DNA of 64,000 nucleotides from Nitrospira sp. KM1 (GTDB taxonomy: Bacteria; Nitrospirota; Nitrospiria; Nitrospirales; Nitrospiraceae), in assembly GCF_011405515.1 (NCBI RefSeq), contig NZ_AP022671.1:1798001-1862000 (forward strand), read 5' to 3'. The notes beneath the pieces are model-generated. The model saw nothing but the letters and a program-made list of their open reading frames with translations, was not told the origin of the DNA and did no database searches. Below are positions 25,801 through 35,120 of this stretch, one piece after another (within the stretch, counting starts at the first letter, position 1; each line of letters begins with the position of its first letter). The translations under genes and the position numbers were made by a program.

Positions 25801-28800
25801 CCGCGAGCAGGTTGACGCTCTCGGTCAGGTCTTTCCACGTTCCGCCGACTCCCGGCACCACGGCCTGGCCGCCCAGCTTGCCTTCCGTGCCGACTTCGCG
25901 CGCCACACGCGTCACCTCGGAGCCGAATCCTCCGAGCTGATCCACCATCCGGTTGATGACGTCCTTGATCTGCAGAATTTCTCCGCGAACGTCCACCGTG
26001 ACTTTCCGGGTCAGATCGCCGTTCGCAATCGCCGTGGCCACCTTCGACATATCGCGAAGCTGGACCGTGAGATTGCTCGCCATGGCGTTGACGTTGTCGG
26101 TGAGGTCCTTCCACGTCCCGGCGACGTCCGGCACGACGGCCTGGCCGCCGAGCTTCCCTTCCGTGCCGACCTCGCGCGCGACGCGCGTCACCTCGGACGC
26201 GAAGCTGCGCAGCTGGTCCACCATCGTGTTGATCGCTTCCTTCAACTGGAGGATCTCTCCGCGTGCGTCGGCCGTAATCTTTTTCGACAGATCGCCGCTG
26301 GCCACCGCAATCGTCACATCGGCGATGTTGCGCACCTGGCCGGTCAGGTTGCTCGCCATGGAATTCACGCTGTCGGTGAGGTCCTTCCAGGTTCCCGCCA
26401 CGCCCGGCACGCCCGCCTGGCCGCCCAACTTCCCTTCTGTACCCACTTCGCGCGCCACCCGCGTCACCTCGGCCGCAAACGCGTTCAATTGGTCGAGCAT
26501 CGTATTGAACGTGTCCTTGAGCTGGAGAATCTCACCGCGCACGTCTACGGTGATCTTCTTCGACAGGTCGCCGGTCGCGACGGCCGTGGTCACGTCGGCG
26601 ATGTTGCGCACCTGGCCGGTCAGATTGCTCGCCATGGAATTCACGTTGTCGGTGAGATCCTTCCAGGTTCCCGCCACGCCCGGCACGACCGCCTGGCCGC
26701 CCAACTTCCCTTCCGTGCCCACTTCGCGCGCCACCCGCGTCACCTCGGCGGCGAAACTGCGCAGCTGGTCCACCATCGTGTTGATCGTGTCCTTGAGCTG
26801 GAGAATCTCACCGCGCACGTCCGCCGTGATCTTCTTCGACAAATCCCCGTTCGCCACGGCGATCGTGACGTCCGCAATGTTCCGGACCTGTGCCGTCAGG
26901 TTGACGGCCATCAAATTCACGCTCTCGGTGAGGTCCTTCCACACGCCGCTCACGTCCCGCACCTGCGCCTGACCGCCCAGCTTCCCTTCCGTGCCGACTT
27001 CGCGCGCCACCCGCGTCACCTCGGCGGCAAAGCTGCGGAGCTGATCCACCATCGTATTGATCGTGTCCTTGAGCTGGAGAATCTCGCCGTGCACGTCCAC
27101 GGTGATCTTCTTCGACAAATCCCCGTTCGCCACGGCCACCGTCACTTCGGCGATGTTGCGCACCTGGCCGGTCAGATTGCTCGCCATCGCGTTGACGCTG
27201 TCGGTGAGGTCCTTCCACGTCCCGGCCACCCCCGGCACACCCGCCTGACCGCCGAGTTTCCCTTCGGTGCCCACCTCCAACGCCACCCGCGTCACCTCGG
27301 CGGCAAACGCATTGAGCTGGTCGACCATCGTGTTGATCGCCTCCTTCAACTGGAGGATCTCACCGCGCACGTCCACCGTGATCTTCTTCGACAAATCCCC
27401 ATTCGCCACGGCGATCGTCACGTCTGCAATGTTCCGGACCTGGGCCGTGAGGTTCCCGGCCATCAAATTCACGCTCTCGGTGAGGTCCTTCCACACGCCG
27501 CTCACGTCCCGCACCTGCGCCTGCCCGCCGAGTTTCCCTTCCGTGCCCACTTCGCGCGCCACCCGCGTCACCTCGGCCGCGAAACTGCGCAGCTGGTCCA
27601 CCATCGTGTTGATCGCTTCCTTCAACTGGAAAATCTCACCGCGCACGTCCGCGGTGATCTTCTTCGATAAATCGCCATTGGCCACGGCGGTCGTCACGTC
27701 GGCAATGTTCCGGACCTGGGCCGTGAGGTTCCCGGCCATCAAATTCACGCTCTCGGTGAGGTCCTTCCACACGCCGCTCACGTCCCGCACCTGCGCCTGC
27801 CCGCCCAGCTTCCCTTCCGTGCCGACTTCGCGCGCGACCCGCGTCACCTCGGCCGCGAAACTGCGCAGCTGGTCCACCATCGTGTTGATCGTGTCCTTGA
27901 GCTGAAGGATCTCACCGCGCACGTCCGCGGTGATCTTCTTCGACAAATCCCCGTTCGCCACGGCAGTGGTCACATCCGCGATGTTGCGCACCTGATTGGT
28001 CAGGTTGCTCGCCATCGAATTGACGTTGTCAGTGAGGTCTTTCCACGTTCCGGCCACCCCCGGCACGACGGCCTGCCCGCCGAGCTTGCCTTCCGTGCCC
28101 ACTTCGCGGGCCACCCGGGTCACCTCCGCGGCAAAACCACGGAGCTGTTCCACCATGGTGTTGATGGCTTCTTTGAGCTGAAGAATTTCGCCCCGTACGT
28201 CCGCGGTGATCTTCTTCGACAAATCGCCGTTGGCCACGGCGATCGTCACTTCGGCGATGTTCCGAACCTGACCGGTCAGGTTGCTCGCCATCGAATTGAC
28301 GCTGTCGGTGAGGTCCTTCCACACGCCGCTCACGTCCCGCACCTGCGCCTGCCCGCCCAGCTTCCCTTCCGTGCCGACTTCCCGTGCGACGCGCGTCACC
28401 TCGGCGGCAAAGCTGCGCAGCTGATCCACCATCGTATTGATGGCTTCCTTGAGCTGAAGAATCTCACCGTGCACGTCTACCGTGATCTTCTTCGACAAGT
28501 CGCCGTTGGCCACGGCGATCGTCACGTCCGCGATGTTCCGGACCTGACCGGTCAGGTTGCTCGCCATCGAGTTGACATTGTCGGTGAGGTCTTTCCATGT
28601 TCCGGCCACCCCCGGCACGACGGCCTGCCCGCCCAGCTTGCCTTCCGTGCCCACTTCGCGCGCGACCCGCGTCACCTCCGCCGCAAAACTGCGCAGCTGG
28701 TCCACCATCGTGTTGATGGCTTCTTTGAGCTGAAGAATTTCGCCCCGTACGTCCGCGGTGATCTTCTTCGACAAATCGCCGTTGGCCACGGCGGTCGTTA

Positions 28801-30004
28801 CTTCGGCAATGTTGCGGACCTGCCCGGTCAGGTTACCGGCCATGGAATTGACGTTGTCGGTGAGATCCTTCCACGTTCCCGCCACCCCCGGCACGACGGC
28901 CTGTCCGCCCAGCTTGCCTTCCGAGCCGACTTCGCGCGCCACCCGCGTCACCTCCGCCGCAAAACTGCGCAGCTGGTCCACCATCGTGTTGATCGTATCC
29001 TTGAGTTGGAGAATCTCGCCGCGCACGTCGGCCGTGATCTTCTTCGACAAGTCGCCGCTGGCCACGGCGATCGTCACTTCGGCGATGTTTCGAACCTGCC
29101 CCGTCAAGTTGCCGGCCATGGCATTGACGCTGTCGGTGAGGTCCTTCCACGTTCCCGCCACGCCCGGCACGACGGCCTGTCCGCCCAGCTTGCCTTCCGA
29201 GCCCACTTCGCGCGCGACGCGCGTCACTTCAGCTCCGAAACTTCGGAGTTGGTCCACCATCGTATTCATCGCTTCTTTCAACTGTAAAATTTCGCCGCGC
29301 ACGTCGGCCGTGATCTTCTTCGACAAGTCGCCGTTGGCCACGGCGATCGTCACTTCGGCGATGTTCCGCACCTGGTTGGTCAAATTGCTGGCCATGGAGT
29401 TGACGTTGTCGGTGAGATCCTTCCACGTTCCCGCCACCCCCGGCACGACGGCCTGTCCGCCCAGCTTGCCTTCCGTGCCGACTTCGCGCGCGACCCGCGT
29501 CACCTCGGCCGCGAAGGCATCGAGCTGCCGGACCATTTCGTTCACGGTCTTGGACGCAGTGAGAAACTCGCCTCTGAGGGGATAGCCTTCGGCTTCCAGT
29601 GATACCGTTTGAGTGAGATCGCCTTTCGCCACAGCTCCGATCACACGAGCCATCTCGGTGGTGGGTCGCACGAGGTCATTAATCAAGCCGTTCACCGATT
29701 CGATATTGACCTTCCACCCTCCTGTGGCCGCGGGTAACGACGCCCGCTCTGATAATTTTCCCTTCTTCCCGACAGCCTGGCTGACCCGATGAAACTCTTC
29801 GACGATCTTGCCGTTGGTCTCGATGATGCCGTTGAGTTCGTCGGCAATTTTGCCGCCGATGCCGGGCCAATCATCCGGGAGGCGCACATCGAAATTGCCG
29901 CGCCGGACCTCCTTGAGCACCTGCAGCAACAATTTCGGGTCCACAGCCTCATCCTTCGCGCCATTCTTTCTAGCCTCGCCCGCCCGACCAGTTTTTACGG
30001 CCAT
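22892..30004 (-). CDS. Giant soluble hybrid histidine kinase with about 16 HAMP units
   Basis: 2370 residues; GGGAGG precedes the start. Residues 28 to about 1450 are a chain of HAMP units, about 16 counted, with no membrane helix. A GAF-like domain follows (about 1490-1640; [20 protein letters not shown]), then a coiled coil, HisKA with the phosphohistidine in [15 protein letters not shown] (about 1703), HATPase ([28 protein letters not shown]) and three receivers starting near 1979, 2102 and 2245 ([39 protein letters not shown]). Architecture resembles fungal group III (Nik1-type) kinases, which have fewer HAMP units. It heads the three-gene signalling operon. The input is unknown. Confidence 0.95.
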   Translation of the reverse strand: MAVKTGRAGEARKNGAKDEAVDPKLLLQVLKEVRRGNFDVRLPDDWPGIGGKIADELNGIIETNGKIVEEFHRVSQAVGKKGKLSERASLPAATGGWKVNIESVNGLINDLVRPTTEMARVIGAVAKGDLTQTVSLEAEGYPLRGEFLTASKTVNEMVRQLDAFAAEVTRVAREVGTEGKLGGQAVVPGVAGTWKDLTDNVNSMASNLTNQVRNIAEVTIAVANGDLSKKITADVRGEILQLKEAMNTMVDQLRSFGAEVTRVAREVGSEGKLGGQAVVPGVAGTWKDLTDSVNAMAGNLTGQVRNIAEVTIAVASGDLSKKITADVRGEILQLKDTINTMVDQLRSFAAEVTRVAREVGSEGKLGGQAVVPGVAGTWKDLTDNVNSMAGNLTGQVRNIAEVTTAVANGDLSKKITADVRGEILQLKEAINTMVDQLRSFAAEVTRVAREVGTEGKLGGQAVVPGVAGTWKDLTDNVNSMASNLTGQVRNIADVTIAVANGDLSKKITVDVHGEILQLKEAINTMVDQLRSFAAEVTRVAREVGTEGKLGGQAQVRDVSGVWKDLTDSVNSMASNLTGQVRNIAEVTIAVANGDLSKKITADVRGEILQLKEAINTMVEQLRGFAAEVTRVAREVGTEGKLGGQAVVPGVAGTWKDLTDNVNSMASNLTNQVRNIADVTTAVANGDLSKKITADVRGEILQLKDTINTMVDQLRSFAAEVTRVAREVGTEGKLGGQAQVRDVSGVWKDLTESVNLMAGNLTAQVRNIADVTTAVANGDLSKKITADVRGEIFQLKEAINTMVDQLRSFAAEVTRVAREVGTEGKLGGQAQVRDVSGVWKDLTESVNLMAGNLTAQVRNIADVTIAVANGDLSKKITVDVRGEILQLKEAINTMVDQLNAFAAEVTRVALEVGTEGKLGGQAGVPGVAGTWKDLTDSVNAMASNLTGQVRNIAEVTVAVANGDLSKKITVDVHGEILQLKDTINTMVDQLRSFAAEVTRVAREVGTEGKLGGQAQVRDVSGVWKDLTESVNLMAVNLTAQVRNIADVTIAVANGDLSKKITADVRGEILQLKDTINTMVDQLRSFAAEVTRVAREVGTEGKLGGQAVVPGVAGTWKDLTDNVNSMASNLTGQVRNIADVTTAVATGDLSKKITVDVRGEILQLKDTFNTMLDQLNAFAAEVTRVAREVGTEGKLGGQAGVPGVAGTWKDLTDSVNSMASNLTGQVRNIADVTIAVASGDLSKKITADARGEILQLKEAINTMVDQLRSFASEVTRVAREVGTEGKLGGQAVVPDVAGTWKDLTDNVNAMASNLTVQLRDMSKVATAIANGDLTRKVTVDVRGEILQIKDVINRMVDQLGGFGSEVTRVAREVGTEGKLGGQAVVPGVGGTWKDLTESVNLLAANLTTQVRAIAEVATAVTQGDLTRSIQVQARGEVAELKDNINVMIRTLRATTDQNTEQDWLKTNLAKFTRMMQGQRDLMTVAKLLLSELTQLVNAQYGTVYQMDVDETGPYLKLLAGYACGREVLKQSELAIGTGLIGQCAIEKRNFHLREIPGDYIRIASGLGEASPRNLVVFPVLFEGQVKAVIELASLGEFTPTHLTFLAQLTETIGVVVNTIEATMRTEGLLQKSQKLASELQIQQGELQQTNDELASKAKQLAEQNAEVERKNREIEQARHALEEKAGELALASKYKSEFLANMSHELRTPLNSILILAQQLGDNAAGNLSVKQVEFSKNIHAAGADLLNLISDILDLSKIESGTVTVEPEQVSFMKVREAVERSFRHVAESRQLVFNVEIHPQLPRGMVTDFKRLQQVLKNLLSNAFKFTSQGHVSFRIRRAVTGWSLDHQLLSNVPSVIAFEVQDTGIGIPQEKQRIIFEAFQQAEAGTSRRYGGTGLGLAISRELAMLLGGEIRLSSSIGEGSTFTLYLPEAYMGASLAMTRELKTAHEPMPLLVQQADRLEDIPDDRETLVPGEPTVLIVEDDPHYARVLLGMAREKGFKGVVTAHGRLALSLAHQYNPVAITLDIFLPDMLGWTVLSHLKQDPETRHIPVQILTVEEERIHGLGHGAYAYALKPYTTDELSVAFDRLLNYSQTKRRQLLLVEDNEIERQSLSELLAHQDVEITMAGDGSEAWEAMTGKPFDCIVLDLRLPDMSGFEILERMRKNPALMNLPVIVFTGKELGDAEEGRLRELSQSIVVKGVQSPERLLDEASLFLHLLISQLPQEKQRMLDQVRRSDDALVGKKILVVDDDIRNIFALTSLLESHHMEVVSCETGREAIERVEQDQDLDMVLMDIMMPEMDGYETMRTIRTNPRHHTLPILALTAKAMKGDRERCLQAGASDYIAKPVNTEELLALLRIWLFGKKRTVKR
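25670..29510 (-). repeat. Coding tandem array: 14 units of exactly 276 bp
   Basis: The segment encoding EGKLGGQA recurs at a constant 276-bp (92-codon) step from about 29461 down to 25873, 14 times, with nearly identical DNA between neighbours. Units fall into types by the following residues: VVPGVAGTW (8 copies including VVPDVAGTW and VVPGVGGTW variants), QVRDVSGVW (4 copies) and GVPGVAGTW (2 copies). The HAMP half alternates KEAINTM and KDTINTM forms. This suggests expansion by unequal recombination with gene conversion. Copy number may vary between strains. Confidence 0.95.
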
Positions 30005-30439
30005 GCCTGCCTCCCAAGAGTGAAACTTTTCATCACGACCGAGTTGTGCCTATCCTCAACATGTTGATGACCATCGTCAAATCGATAGGGTGGCCTGCTG
30101 TGGGTTTTTTAACCCGGAGCAGAGAATTGAAGCACATACACAAGGGGAAGGACAAACCTGACCGGTGATGAAAATATCACGCATTCGTGGAATCGGAACG
30201 GGTTTAAAAACCGATGAGATTGCAGGATGCCAGGCGCGAACGGATGCCAAAGGAGAGCCTCATCGAAGGGTTCGACAAGCTCATCACAATAACAGGGTGG
30301 CCCGGCTTAGACAACCGTCGTATTGCGCCTGACGTACCGGCACTGAGCATTTCACGCCTGTTCAGCCCGGCAGAGAGATTCACTGTCCGGTATGGTATGG
30401 TGGGAGGCTAACGCGATTGTGTCCAAACAAGGAGGTTGT
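30005..30439. other. 435-bp gap with a long inverted repeat
   Basis: No convincing gene. Divergent promoters for the giant kinase (minus) and the exported protein (plus) should lie here. A two-step inverted repeat CTGCT-gt-GGGTT-tttt-AACCC-gg-AGCAG spans 30095-30122, and GGGTTTaaAAACC-like symmetry recurs at about 30198. Either could be an operator or a leader hairpin of the kinase message (about 91 bp upstream of its start). Confidence 0.5.
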
Positions 30440-30793
30440 ATGCGCGTGACGAGTCGTATTGGAATGATGGGAATCGGAATAGCCTTGATAGGTGCGTTCG
30501 GCTTGACGCCCGTTCTGGCCGATGAAACTCCAATCGAGGACGGATCCAAGATCGTGATTACCTCTCCGAGAGACGGAGACAAGGTGGGCGATACTTTCGA
30601 CCTGAAATATGAATTTACCAAAGGCTCGGAGGCTGCTCATGCGCATGTGTATCTGGACAAGCAATATCAGAAAGGGTTTCCAGGGACGTTCAAAGGCCTG
30701 AGCAAGGGTCCCCATCAGATCACGGTGACCGGCGCAACGAAAGACCACAAAGTCGTTGCCGCGACCCAGACCATTACCATCGAAGTCCAGTAA
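30440..30793 (+). CDS. Small exported Ig-like protein
   Basis: 117 residues from the ATG at 30440 with AAGGAGGTT upstream. Signal peptide about residues 1-28 (IGIALIGAFGLTPVLA). The mature part is one beta-sandwich-like domain: SPRDGDKVGDTFDLKYEF, EAAHAHVYLDKQYQKGFPG, then KGPHQITVTGATKDHKVV and a terminal strand TQTITIEVQ. The 'SP.DGDKVG...' opening and histidines in AHAHVYLD are seen in periplasmic Ig-like domains of small secreted proteins; a DUF4399-like relationship is possible but unproven. Confidence 0.72.
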   Translation: MRVTSRIGMMGIGIALIGAFGLTPVLADETPIEDGSKIVITSPRDGDKVGDTFDLKYEFTKGSEAAHAHVYLDKQYQKGFPGTFKGLSKGPHQITVTGATKDHKVVAATQTITIEVQ

Positions 30794-31053
30794 CCTCCGG
30801 TGTTCCCAAACCGCCGGGGCCGCAACGCCTCGGCGGCGCCACATTCCCTATCGCCAAGCCGCCACGGCCTGGCCCTTCACAAACCGCGCCGTCCTGCGCT
30901 CGCGGCATCCCCGCAACTGAGCGAATCGGTTCGCCGTCCGTCCTCCAATTGACAGACACCATTTGCAAACGTACTCTGCAGCCATACAGCCTTGACTAAC
31001 CGCCGGTCGCACTCACTCGGCGCCTGTGAATTTGAGGATCGCCGGTACAGGTC

Positions 31054-32448
31054 ATGACTAGCCGTCAACACGGGAAACCGCTACTCGTCCTCATCCACGG
31101 TTTCATCAGCGACCACCGCTGCTGGGACACCTTGTGTCAACTCTTCTTTGCGGATTCGAGAATATCGGATCGGTTCGACATCGAATGCTATGAATACCCG
31201 ACCTCGCTGGTGGGAAGAGGAACCGAGGATTCCCACCCGATTCTCAGGCAGGTGGCGGGTCGTTTGATCGATTTCCTGTCTCAGCCGCGCTTCGCGGGAC
31301 GGCAACTCGTGCTGGTGGGCCACAGCCAGGGAGGATTAGTCATCCAGGCGTATTTCGTCCTCTTGTTGGAAACCGGTCAGGCACGCCAACTTTCACGCAT
31401 CCGGCAAGCCATTTTCATCGCAACGCCCAATCTGGGCTCGATCTTTCTTGACCGAACCAGGAGATTGATGGACCGGGTCCTGAGATTCATCGGCGGATCC
31501 TTCCTGCATCCTCAGGAACGACTGTTACGAGCCCTGCAGCCGCAGATCATGGAAATCCAGAAGCTTCTGCTGGAAAGGATTGTGTCCGCGGCAACCCACT
31601 CCGACCAATCGTTTCCGGTCCCGCTGCAGTGCTTTTACGGCTCCGAAGACAAAGTGGTGCTGGATGTGTCGGCCCAAAGCTTTTTCTCTCCGGACGTCTG
31701 CACCGCGCTGCTCGCGGGACACATGGATATCATCAAACCGCCGGATCGATCGGACGAGCGGTACATCAAATTGGTCGACGCCCTTCTCCACCCGATCGGA
31801 CATGCGAACGTCGTCGAAATCGAGCGCTATGACACGCGTCTGCGGGTCGAACCGTTTGACGGGCGCGAAGGCGTGGAGGTATCGCACGGCACGACAAGCC
31901 GGAAGGTCTATACCGACAATCGGGCAATCTTGTCGCGGAGCATGGTGATCTCGAAAAAGAACCGGTGCTGGAATCACTGCGATATGTCCTACCTGACGAA
32001 TCCCGAGGGGTTCGTCCGTCCGATTCCCCCCGAACTGCTGGAGCAGGTCGAGCGGAAGGAGCGCACCCGCTATGAAAACAACGGCCGGGAATTCAATTAC
32101 GTCTTCTCTCCGGTCTCGGGGCGCACATACGACGTGACTATCGAGATTCTGCGCGGTTTCGAAGCAGGCGACCGGCGCATTCATTTTCATCTCGGAACAT
32201 CGTGCTACCATCAGGTGGTGACCTACAGCCTCGACCTCACGGCTTACCTGGCGGCGGGATATCGGATCAGCCGCACGCCACGGTTATATATCGAAGAAGG
32301 AGAGACACACCGTTGCGAGCAGATCTGGGCTACTCCTCCGCTCGAAGCCGTTCCTTCCGGTCAGGAAGGTTTCTGGCAGTGGGAACTGCGTGATCTGCGG
32401 CAGGGAGCGATCGGACTGGCATGGGACATCGCCGTTGAGCCAGTATGA
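31054..32448 (+). CDS. Alpha/beta hydrolase with an extra C-terminal domain
   Basis: 464 residues. Residues 8-240 form an alpha/beta-hydrolase (lipase/PGAP1-like) fold: LLVLIHGFISDHRCWD (oxyanion region), nucleophile Ser91 in VLVGHSQGG, IATPNLGS, an acid in FYGSEDKVV (about 200) and the histidine in LLAGHMDIIKP (about 223). Residues 250-464 form a separate beta-rich domain of no family I recognise (TYDVTIEILRGFEAGDRRIH, YHQVVTYSLDLTAYLAAGYR). It probably cleaves an ester or amide; there is no signal peptide. It overlaps the next gene by 4 bp, so both proteins likely act together. Confidence 0.85.
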   Translation: MTSRQHGKPLLVLIHGFISDHRCWDTLCQLFFADSRISDRFDIECYEYPTSLVGRGTEDSHPILRQVAGRLIDFLSQPRFAGRQLVLVGHSQGGLVIQAYFVLLLETGQARQLSRIRQAIFIATPNLGSIFLDRTRRLMDRVLRFIGGSFLHPQERLLRALQPQIMEIQKLLLERIVSAATHSDQSFPVPLQCFYGSEDKVVLDVSAQSFFSPDVCTALLAGHMDIIKPPDRSDERYIKLVDALLHPIGHANVVEIERYDTRLRVEPFDGREGVEVSHGTTSRKVYTDNRAILSRSMVISKKNRCWNHCDMSYLTNPEGFVRPIPPELLEQVERKERTRYENNGREFNYVFSPVSGRTYDVTIEILRGFEAGDRRIHFHLGTSCYHQVVTYSLDLTAYLAAGYRISRTPRLYIEEGETHRCEQIWATPPLEAVPSGQEGFWQWELRDLRQGAIGLAWDIAVEPV

Positions 32449-33278
32449 CCAACCTCGCGTTCATCACGCTCGTGATTTTGGTGATGGCCTTTCCCGGCTA
32501 CGTGCTCAGAGCCAGCTACTACGCCGGAACCTTCACCCGGAATGTCCTCCCGAAAAGCTGGACCGACGACATCGCGAAGGCAGTCCTCTATTCGCTGCCT
32601 CTACACACTGCGGCGCTCATCGCTCTTGAATACCTGCAGCACCACGGACTCGTCCACACCACCCTGACGTTCGAAATCGCCTATCGGGTGCTTGTGGGCG
32701 AGTATGACGGCCGTCTCGCCGAGATCGCCGGCACGCTCTATCGCAACAAACTCCACGTCGGCTTGTACTATGCCTGTGTGTTGTCCGCCGCCTTTGCGCT
32801 CGGGCATGTGTTTCGCTGGATCGTGTGGAAGCACAAACTGGACGTCAGATTCCCGTGGCTGCTGCGATATCGAAATGAATGGCTCTACACGCTGATGGGT
32901 CGGGACATTCCGACCCCTCCCGAGTATGAGAAGGCCGCGGTCTATGCCCGGATCGAAGCGCTGACCAGGGCGCAGGCAGAACAGGAGGGGAAAATGCGTC
33001 TGTACCGCGGGGTCGTCGAAGGATTTACCACCGAAGAATCCGGCGCCTTGCGGGATATCCTGATTACTAATGCGGAGCGGGGAACGTTCATACCGAACGA
33101 TCAGCACGGAGAACACACGTTTGAGTGGAAGGCGGTCAGTCCGGGCGATCTGATGGTGCTGAAGTATTCGGAACTCCAGAACCTGAACGTCACCTATTTA
33201 TTGGACGTACCCGATTCTCCTCCGCCCGCTTTTGAAATAGCAGAAACGGCTCAGAAACAATCTTTCCCGTCCGCGTGA
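32445..33278 (+). CDS. Inner-membrane protein coupled to the hydrolase (DUF6338-like)
   Basis: 277 residues. An N-terminal membrane helix (NLAFITLVILVMAFPGYVL), two further hydrophobic helices (about 43-63 and 108-130: GLYYACVLSAAFALGHVFRW) and a cytoplasmic C-terminal domain of about 140 residues (GVVEGFTTEESGALRDILIT; GDLMVLKYSELQNLNVTYLL). The FPGYVLRASYYAG opening and the WL..D-type middle resemble DUF6338 membrane proteins; this is a tentative call. Translational coupling to the hydrolase gene suggests a membrane-docked partner or regulator of it. No transport motifs. Confidence 0.72.
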   Translation: MTNLAFITLVILVMAFPGYVLRASYYAGTFTRNVLPKSWTDDIAKAVLYSLPLHTAALIALEYLQHHGLVHTTLTFEIAYRVLVGEYDGRLAEIAGTLYRNKLHVGLYYACVLSAAFALGHVFRWIVWKHKLDVRFPWLLRYRNEWLYTLMGRDIPTPPEYEKAAVYARIEALTRAQAEQEGKMRLYRGVVEGFTTEESGALRDILITNAERGTFIPNDQHGEHTFEWKAVSPGDLMVLKYSELQNLNVTYLLDVPDSPPPAFEIAETAQKQSFPSA

Positions 33279-33360
33279 TTTCAACCACTTTGCGGCCGTG
33301 TTTCTTGATGTCGGCCAGACCCTGTTCGATGTCTTTCATGAGGGCGCTGTACGTTCCCAT
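33190..33360 (-). CDS. Possible 56-residue protein antisense to the end of the membrane-protein gene
   Basis: The frame starts at the ATG at 33360 and encodes a basic, soluble peptide (MGTYSALMKDIEQGLADIKK, then HGRKVVEITRTGKIVSEPF). It overlaps the last 89 bp of the gene at 32445-33278 tail to tail. TATAGT lies just upstream, 7 bp before the ATG, with no ribosome site, which would suit a leaderless message. The sequence looks protein-like (amphipathic helix, then strand), but it could be chance. Confidence 0.4.
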   Translation of the reverse strand: MGTYSALMKDIEQGLADIKKHGRKVVEITRTGKIVSEPFLLFQKRAEENRVRPINR

Positions 33361-33506
33361 GTGTCACACTATACCAGACGCGTTGAATGGTATAAAACTA
33401 TCCTTCGTGCGGTGTCCCGCGCCGATGGCGAACCGCCCGTCAAGGCGATAGGCCACGTCCTCGCCCGCGGTTTATTCCCGGTGGGGGATCCCATGGAGGA
33501 ATCCAG

Positions 33507-34241
33507 ATGACCTTTGATGACGATCCGACCGGCCGTATGCTTTCCCGCCGCGACGTCGTTTGCCTGCTTGGAAGCGGCGCAGCCTGGATGCTGGCCATCA
33601 ATATGGCGCCACGATGGGTGAAAACCGCTGTTGCCACCGACCTCTGCGTGGTCAGACCGGAGCAGACTGAGGGTCCCTACTTTGTCGATGAGCGTTTGAA
33701 CCGATCCGATATTCGCTCCGATCCATCAGACGGACAGAGCAGGCCCGGTGCTCCGCTCGCGTTGACGATTCTGCTCTCGCGCCTCACGGATGGAACATGC
33801 CGGCCGTTGACCGGCGCACAGGTGGATATCTGGCAATGTGACGCGAGCGGGGTGTATTCGGACGTGCGCGATCCCGGATTCAAGACGATCGGGAAAAAGT
33901 TCTTACGCGGCTACCAGATAACCGACCAACTTGGAGAGGCCAGATTCCTGACCATATACCCAGGCTGGTACCGAGGCAGGACCGCCCATATCCATGTGAA
34001 AGTCCGTACCGCTCCCAGGAATGGCCGCAGCTTCGAGTTCACCTCGCAGATCTATTTCGACGACGCCTATACGGACCGCGTCCATGCAGATGGTCCGTAT
34101 GCCGCGAGAGGGAAACGTACTGAACGCAATGAGGATGACGGCATTTTCCGCCGTGGTGGAGATCGCCTCATCCTCACTCCGACACCGATCGATGGCGGCA
34201 GTCATGCCGGTACGTTTGCGATCAGTCTGGCGTTGCCTTGA
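33507..34241 (+). CDS. Tat-exported intradiol ring-cleavage dioxygenase-like protein
   Basis: 244 residues; GGAGG precedes the ATG. The N-terminus has a twin-arginine-like signal (LSRRDVVCLLGSGAAWMLAI). The body follows the intradiol dioxygenase / protocatechuate 3,4-dioxygenase beta fold: EQTEGPYFVDERLNRSDI, VDIWQCDASGVYSDV with a Tyr iron ligand, and TIYPGWYRGRTAHIHVKV with the Tyr-His-His group. Classical enzymes are cytoplasmic and cleave catechols with Fe(III); secreted single-domain members of unknown substrate are known. No other aromatic-degradation genes are nearby, so a pathway is not implied. Confidence 0.88.
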   Translation: MTFDDDPTGRMLSRRDVVCLLGSGAAWMLAINMAPRWVKTAVATDLCVVRPEQTEGPYFVDERLNRSDIRSDPSDGQSRPGAPLALTILLSRLTDGTCRPLTGAQVDIWQCDASGVYSDVRDPGFKTIGKKFLRGYQITDQLGEARFLTIYPGWYRGRTAHIHVKVRTAPRNGRSFEFTSQIYFDDAYTDRVHADGPYAARGKRTERNEDDGIFRRGGDRLILTPTPIDGGSHAGTFAISLALP

Positions 34242-34427
34242 ACGGGTCGGCCTCCTCCTCGAGCCTGCACCCATTCCATAGGTTCTATTTCCAAACGCCC
34301 GGCGGTTGATCGGCACCGTGCCTTCCCTACCGCAGTTCATTACGGCGAATCAGAGCCTGGCACCTGTGATAACCGAAGCGCATCTGGCATTCTGTGATTG
34401 TGATTAGCCTGGATATGCGGAGACACG

Positions 34428-35120
34428 ATGAGGCCGTGGCTAGGAATTCATGGCACGATCCTAGGAGCTGCATTGTATGCGTGCTCGTCCATTCCAGCCC
34501 AGGATACTCTTCCCACCGCGACGGCAGTGGATTTAACCCGGTATGCCGGGACCTGGTACGAGATTGCTCGATTACCGCTCTGGTTTCAGCGGCATTGCCT
34601 CGACTCCAAGGCCGTGTATTCGATCCGCACCGACGGGAAGGTGGATGTTCACAACGAATGTTTCACCGACGAGGGTAGGACCGACGAGGCCAACGGCGTG
34701 GCAACAGTGGTCGATCCAAAAACCAACGCCAAACTCAGAGTGGTATTCGACAACTGGTTTGCGCGGGCATTTGGAGCATCCCGGGACGGCAACTATTGGA
34801 TTATTGAGCTGGACGCCGAGTATCGCTTCGCCATGGTGGGCACGCCGGACCGACGCCATCTCTGGATTCTTTCCCGTTCGCCAAGCCTCGCCGAAGTCAC
34901 GTACGCCAAACTGGTGGAACGGGCTGCGACACTCGGATTTCCAATTTCCGATCTGATACGCGATACTCGACCATCCCTTCATGAAGAACAAGGACGTTCA
35001 TGCTGCTCGCCGTTCACCGACGCACGGCTCTTCGTCAAACAGCGAGCAACTGAGCGGACCGTTCTTCCTCGCAATCACCGCCTTTTTGACATCCATCGTC
35101 TCGTACTATCGCCTCGATGA
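34428..35120 (+). CDS. blc: Blc-type bacterial lipocalin (lipoprotein) with a long C-terminal extension
   Basis: CGGAG precedes the ATG. Signal peptide with lipobox LYAC (Cys19). Lipocalin motifs: DLTRYAGTWYEIARLP (the GxW signature), CTD-like HNECFTDEGRTDEANGVATV, NYWIIELDAEYRFAMVGTPD, and the typical end SRSPSLAEVTYAKLVERAAT followed by GFPISDLIRDT. Family members end about here (near 175 residues), but this frame runs another 47 residues, rich in Arg and Cys, across the start of the next gene. The extension may be untranslated drift after a lost stop or a frameshift. These proteins bind lipids at the outer membrane. Confidence 0.85.
   Translation: MRPWLGIHGTILGAALYACSSIPAQDTLPTATAVDLTRYAGTWYEIARLPLWFQRHCLDSKAVYSIRTDGKVDVHNECFTDEGRTDEANGVATVVDPKTNAKLRVVFDNWFARAFGASRDGNYWIIELDAEYRFAMVGTPDRRHLWILSRSPSLAEVTYAKLVERAATLGFPISDLIRDTRPSLHEEQGRSCCSPFTDARLFVKQRATERTVLPRNHRLFDIHRLVLSPR

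Noticed and set aside
25953-26972. Second long plus-strand frame opposite the HAMP array
   Set aside because: Same cause: GC-rich repeated DNA keeps several antisense frames open.
25358-27670. 770-codon open frame on the plus strand inside the giant kinase gene
   Set aside because: It is an antisense shadow of the HAMP repeat array; it repeats with the same 276-bp period and has no family features of its own.
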